From: Atherinomorus stipes
Taxonomy: Eukaryota; Chordata; Actinopteri; Atheriniformes; Atherinidae
NCBI GenBank assembly: GCA_023101725.1
Contig: JALJCO010001220.1
Span: forward strand, 310,001-374,000
Length of the DNA stretch: 64,000 bases
Direction: 5' to 3'
The stretch's first letter is position 1; every line of letters begins with the position of its first letter. A program made the position numbers and the translations under genes. The notes beneath the pieces were generated by a model that was not told the DNA's origin, ran no database searches, and saw nothing but the letters and a program-made list of their open reading frames with translations. Below are positions 60,115 through 64,000 of the stretch, one piece after another.

Positions 60115-60450
60115 ATTGATGTATGACTGGCATCTGATTGGCACCTAATGGAGAAAAAGATATATTGGAATAAGATTCTGGAGCCAGGGGTGATCACATA
60201 TCCCCAGAATCTGGGAGCTAACTCCATCCTCCAGGATGACAACGCTCTCCTCCACAGGGCCAAGATCATCACAGAGAATCTCCAGAATTTGGATATAGAG
60301 AGGATCAAATAGCTTGCCATGAGTCCAGACCTCAGCCCACTTGAACACTTGAGAGGACACTTGGGCGTGCTGTTCATCTTTAAGGTCCATGACAACCACA
60401 CTGGTTGACCTTTAACAAGTCCTAGTTGAAGATGGGTGCCATCCCACAGC
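60115..60450 (+). pseudogene. dead Tc1-like transposase fragment
   Basis: The plus-strand translation gives QDDNALLHRAK (60,232-60,264) and, after an in-frame TAG, MSPDLSPLEHL (60,318-60,350). These correspond to the QDNDPKH and SPDLxPIE motifs of Tc1 transposases. The second catalytic Asp and the Glu are separated by 34 residues, the D34E spacing of Tc1. The TAG falls where Tc1 proteins usually have Trp. Further stops follow. The antisense 126-codon frame is a shadow of this. Confidence 0.75.
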
Positions 60451-61056
60451 AAGATGGGGCCAGACTAATGACAAGTATGCATGTTTAGCTACAGGTTTAG
60501 CTGTGCTGCTCATTCCAAAGAAGCCCAATCCTTACAAGCTATATCCTGTTGTAAAGAAGACACATCAGGGTTTTCAATTATGTATAAAACAACACCAGTT
60601 GTTATTATAAAAGAGGACAAATAACTGACTGAACACAAATGTCCTTGTTTTGTGTTAATCTTGTGATTTCTAGGAATAAAGATGTAGTACTTGTTTCCTT
60701 TGCCACATTTCACTTCTACAGCTTTTTTGCTAAGCAGGTATGACTATCAGAAAACAAAAAGTGTATGACAGCAAATAAAATGTAAATTTTAATATTTCTA
60801 CTGGCAAAAGCACAACTTTTAAAAAACATAATACACAATGGTCTCTGAGTTTTACCTTTCCTCCTTCTTTTTTTTTTTCTCTTTCCATACTTTATACATC
60901 TCTCAGCATCATTCTCATCCATCCTCCCAAAAAAGAGGGTGAACTAACATTCACCTCCCCGCTCTAATGTGTAATTGACCAATTTACTAACGATAGTAGT
61001 GTTTGCACCTGCGAGTCATCAGCAGCCAACTGATCACTTCAGCATTTTGAAAGGCA

Positions 61057-61302
61057 ATGTCGTCCACAAGAGCACAGGAGTTATACACAATTTGTGCCAA
61101 ATGTGGTCGTGTGGTGGGGGGTAAAATGTGTGATAGTTGTAATAGACATCCTGGTGAAAAGTGGAAAAAGTTAAAAAGAAAAAAAAAAAAAAAACTGGCT
61201 TCAAGTGCTTTGGACTGGAGCTGTCAGGTTTTTGTTAGCCTGCGAGGGATTCAGGTAAAATCATGGAAACAATGTTGTGTGAATGTGGAAAAAGATGTGT
61301 GA
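61057..61302 (+). other. unrecognised 81-codon ORF with paired CxxC motifs
   Basis: ATG at 61,057 in a fair context (GGCAATGTC). The product has ICAKCGRVVGGKMCDSCNRH: two CxxC pairs 9 residues apart, as in a zinc ribbon. A Lys-rich run encoded by an A-rich tract follows. The cysteine part covers only the first 35 codons and may be one exon or a transposon fragment. No family was recognised. Confidence 0.3.
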
Positions 61303-61359
61303 AAGCACATTTTTCTATTGAACAAACACTGTTAAAATAAATTTTGTGATTTTTCGAGA

Positions 61360-61570
61360 AACAATAAAGGAAGCACTTGCAACACAAAGGCTGTGTTTAG
61401 AAGTCATTTGGAAGTCAATGCACTTCGAAGTGCATGGGCCACGTTGGCTACGGAGTGTGCAATGTAAGCTAGTCTGCGCACTCTGAAGCAGCCTTCTGAA
61501 ATTGTAGGGTGCTGAAGTGGGACATCCCACCTGACGAGAATTTCCCATAGTGTTCCAGTCCTGTTGCATA
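61360..61570 (-). mobile_element. repeat copy A, related in inverted orientation to 62,960-63,210
   Basis: Its reverse complement contains GCACTTCGAAGTGCATTGAC, TTCCAAATGACTTCTAAACA and CAGCCTTTGTG. These parallel GCACTTCAATGTGTTTACTT, CCAAATGAGACACAGC in the other segment. The alignment is diverged, especially towards the far end. Confidence 0.35.
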
Positions 61571-62363
61571 GCAACTGCAGAACCCGCAGCTATGACAGCA
61601 TTCTTTTTTGTTATTCCTTCAAATACGTTGTAAAAACTAAACAGAGCGGGGCATTTTATTCCTTTTTATTTATCTTTTGTTACCGAATGTTAACACCCCA
61701 TTAACCAGACGCACGTGAATAAGATCAAACCAATGCATTTTCTGTTTCTAAGCTTGCCAGCATATTTTAAAATTTTCTGCAGAGACAAGACTATTGTTTC
61801 TAGCCGGTAAACACTTAAAAGAAGGGGATAGGGGATCCTGGAAAAATGGTTCGAGCAAGCTAAATTAAAAAAAAAAAAAAAAAACATCAGCCCGAAGCCA
61901 AGCCTCCAGTGCACAGGAACGTGCACCCCAATTGCTCATAAGCAGGTCACCGAAGACAACTGAAAGAAGCTGAGTGGCTAGCATGCTTGCTAGCTAGTAA
62001 ACAGCTTCTTTCCAGCATTTCTAAATGTAATAACTCGCTCACCTCCACACTGCAAATGTCAACACCTCCATCATTTGATCCATATCTGTTTTTTTCTTTT
62101 TGGTGGATTTGAAGAGCAAACAGCTGCACAGATGACGGAAGTGTGCAGCCATGTTTGAATACACTGTAAGATGTGCATGCAGTGGTGTTAGCATGGGGGG
62201 ATGGGGTAGGTGAGAAGAGGGGGAGACAAACAGCAGTTGAGTTTGATCGACATGTCATCATTCAATCATTATGTACGGTCTGTTCAAGACGAGTGGATGT
62301 TTTTTTTCAGTCCTGTCCATTACACAGGTGACTAATATTTTACTTTTGTGTCAGAGCATTTAA

Positions 62364-62832
62364 AGGGACTAGCGGCAGGAATTTAAAAAAACCCAAACAT
62401 GCATGTCCATTTTTTTCATACTAATGGGTGATGAAGCACTAAATACCAAAAAGAACGTTTCCACCCACGTCTCTCTCCGTTGCCTTGAACAGGCTGTGTG
62501 CTGCAAAATGTGTTGCAATTCGGTGGCCGAATTTCCCACGCTGCCCTGCGGACGTGACGTCAAATGACGCTACATCCGCAGTTTTGATACAGGAAGGGGA
62601 GACGGTCGCAGTAAATTCAAACACTGAAAGCGATAGTTATGGATTCCTCTACCGTCAGCAAACGATCTAGATCAACTGAGACACCACTAAAAAGTGTAAC
62701 TACAAAGAAAAAGCGTAGTAAACAACATAATAGCTTCAGTTTGTGCACGCTCCCGTGACGGCTTGACTCTTGGGTGCAGTTACCTGGAGTGGCAGTCACG
62801 AGTTTCGTTTCTTAATATTGCCTCTAGTCCCT
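62364..62832. mobile_element. 469-bp TTAA-flanked DNA element
   Basis: TTAA plus AGGGACTAGCGGCA at the left, and TGCCTCTAGTCCCT plus TTAA at the right, so the ends are inverted repeats inside a TTAA duplication. This is the insertion signature of the piggyBac and Kolobok groups. Internally a short plus-strand frame begins at 62,640 (MDSSTVSKRSRSTETPLKS, then Lys/Arg-rich) and stops after about 39 codons. No transposase is present. Confidence 0.75.
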
Positions 62833-62959
62833 TTAATTTATTGGCTGTAGTTGTGGTGTGGAGATTTTATGCAATATAGTAAAAAATGCTCCTGGAAAAC
62901 ATCATCCATCCTGCCTTTAAATTGACACTTAAAAATCTATGAATATATCTAAATATTAC

Positions 62960-63210
62960 ATCCAGAGATCAGCTGCTTATTCCCTCCCATCTTGTGCGCA
63001 ATGAATTCTGGGACAGGCGAGGCCATGAAGGATACATCGCCAGTATCCTTTGTTTCAGGCCAAACAGGGTGCGGGTTTGGAGGGTGGATTCGGAGGTTCC
63101 TTCAGACACTTTTGAAACGGGACAGTACTTGACGTGCCGCAGTTACATATGCAGCCGACGAATCCGCACTTCAATGTGTTTACTTCCAAATGAGACACAG
63201 CTTTAGTTTT
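62960..63210 (+). mobile_element. repeat copy B, inverted partner of 61,360-61,570
   Basis: Non-coding, CG-containing sequence with CAATGAATTCTGGGACAGG, AAGGATACATCGCC, CAAACAGGGTGCGGG and a right end matching copy A. It may be a MITE, but its ends were not defined. Confidence 0.35.
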
Positions 63211-63219
63211 TGTTTTATA

Positions 63220-63785
63220 ACAGGTAAAAATCTGTTTTAAAAAATAAGCTTCAAGAATAAAGATGTGCAACAGCTTCTCTGTGTAATTTGCCTGCAGGAG
63301 CACTGATCAGAATTGGTAATTGATAAACAGACCTGTGCTTGTAAGATCAATCCGAGCAGTGATGTCCACCTTCCATTAGCTACCGAAACAGTCAATCACG
63401 CATGTGAGCTGTTTGCCTATAAGTCATTCTCACCTCTATTACAGCTTTGTTATTGCGTATACGCAAACATGGCAAACAAAATGACGGTCTTTTACTCTTT
63501 GCACACATTCTGCACCTCAAACACTTTTATGAGAGCTTTACTCACTCTGCCCAACTGCATCGATGAATCCAAAATTTATGGCCTCAGCCTTCTGACTGGA
63601 CAGTGTGTATCCACACAGATACAACCAAATATGTTGCTGCTGAAGGCCTGTACACCACTCATTCATATCGACTGCACTTGCACGGTAACCCATTGTGTGT
63701 CCATTTGCATGGATAGCTGTGGATTTATCTGCACTATAGGCCACAGTGCAGACCTGTGTATGGGCATGTATGGAGATTTACTCCT
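63220..63785. other. unique sequence with an unsupported 159-codon frame
   Basis: A plus-strand frame (63,313-63,792) is Cys-rich but has no recognisable domain, signal or splice context. The reading frame on the other strand is also open in part. It is treated as non-coding. Confidence 0.3.
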
Positions 63786-63789
63786 GTTT

Positions 63790-64000
63790 TAACCCCAGGG
63801 TTAGCCATCAGTATTGATTGGAACAGACTTAGCCTGATTTTAATCCCTGCTTGGCCCGAGACTATTGATCAGGGCGCTGAGCTTTCAAGTGGGTTTAACG
63901 ACCTACCTGCCCCCTTCTCCTGTCTCCCACCCACTTTTTCAGATGCGCTCTTTTCCTGCTTGAGAGCAAAAGTGTGAGGTTCATTATCACACCCCAGAGC
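63790..64000. promoter_or_regulatory. candidate non-coding regulatory block cut by the window end
   Basis: Balanced, non-repetitive sequence with GATTTTAATCCCTGC (TAATCC core), GTATTGATTGGAACAG and ACTATTGATCAGGGCGC. It continues past the window. Confidence 0.25.

Noticed and set aside
60072..60452. 126-codon minus-strand frame
   Set aside because: It is antisense to the Tc1-like transposase relic, whose conserved motifs are on the plus strand.
63313..63792. 159-codon Cys-containing plus-strand frame
   Set aside because: No signal peptide, domain or splice context, and the cysteines are irregularly spaced.

Overview
This window looks like a stretch of a ray-finned (teleost) fish genome. It carries two split vertebrate genes with short GT-AG introns, an AT-rich background, CA/GT and other simple repeats, and many DNA-transposon and LINE-tail remnants of kinds common in teleosts. 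There is no operon-like packing and I see no rRNA, tRNA or CRISPR array. The species cannot be named from the sequence.

Gene 1 (minus strand, coding 17,823 down to 7,366) is tmem63a, an osmo/mechanosensitive cation channel of the OSCA/TMEM63 family. I could chain 22 coding exons whose lengths sum to 2,373 bases (790 codons plus stop), with every splice phase agreeing. A 5' UTR exon ends at 19,135, and a CpG-containing promoter-like stretch lies at about 19,290-19,450.

Gene 2 (plus strand, coding 21,540 to 29,910) is a class C GPCR closest to GPRC6A, the basic L-amino-acid receptor (the goldfish odorant receptor 5.24 belongs to this group). Seven coding exons sum to 2,718 bases (905 codons plus stop), giving signal peptide, Venus-flytrap domain, nine-cysteine domain, seven-helix domain and tail. 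An extra intron splits what is normally one exon. About 1 kb downstream lies a decayed copy of this gene's tail, a trace of a lost tandem paralogue. The two genes are divergent, with about 2 kb between their 5' ends, but nothing suggests that they work together.

Mobile DNA is dense inside and just after gene 2: a 924-bp near-palindromic element carrying fragments of a THAP zinc-finger domain, a partial second copy of it between two 125-bp direct repeats, a small hairpin MITE, and a TTAA-flanked MITE. Further right are a TTAA-flanked element at 62.4 kb, an inverted-repeat element at 54.4 kb, a dead Tc1-like transposase at 60.1 kb, L2-like tails, and a 2.3-kb purine-rich block at 48.2-50.5 kb.

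From about 31.8 kb to the right end I find no convincing coding exon. This part is a gene desert or a very large intron. It has several GC-richer or homeodomain-motif-rich patches (32.5, 36.4-36.9, 52.2-52.6, 58.0, 58.4-58.7 and 63.8-64.0 kb) that look like conserved non-coding or regulatory sequence, but conservation could not be tested here.
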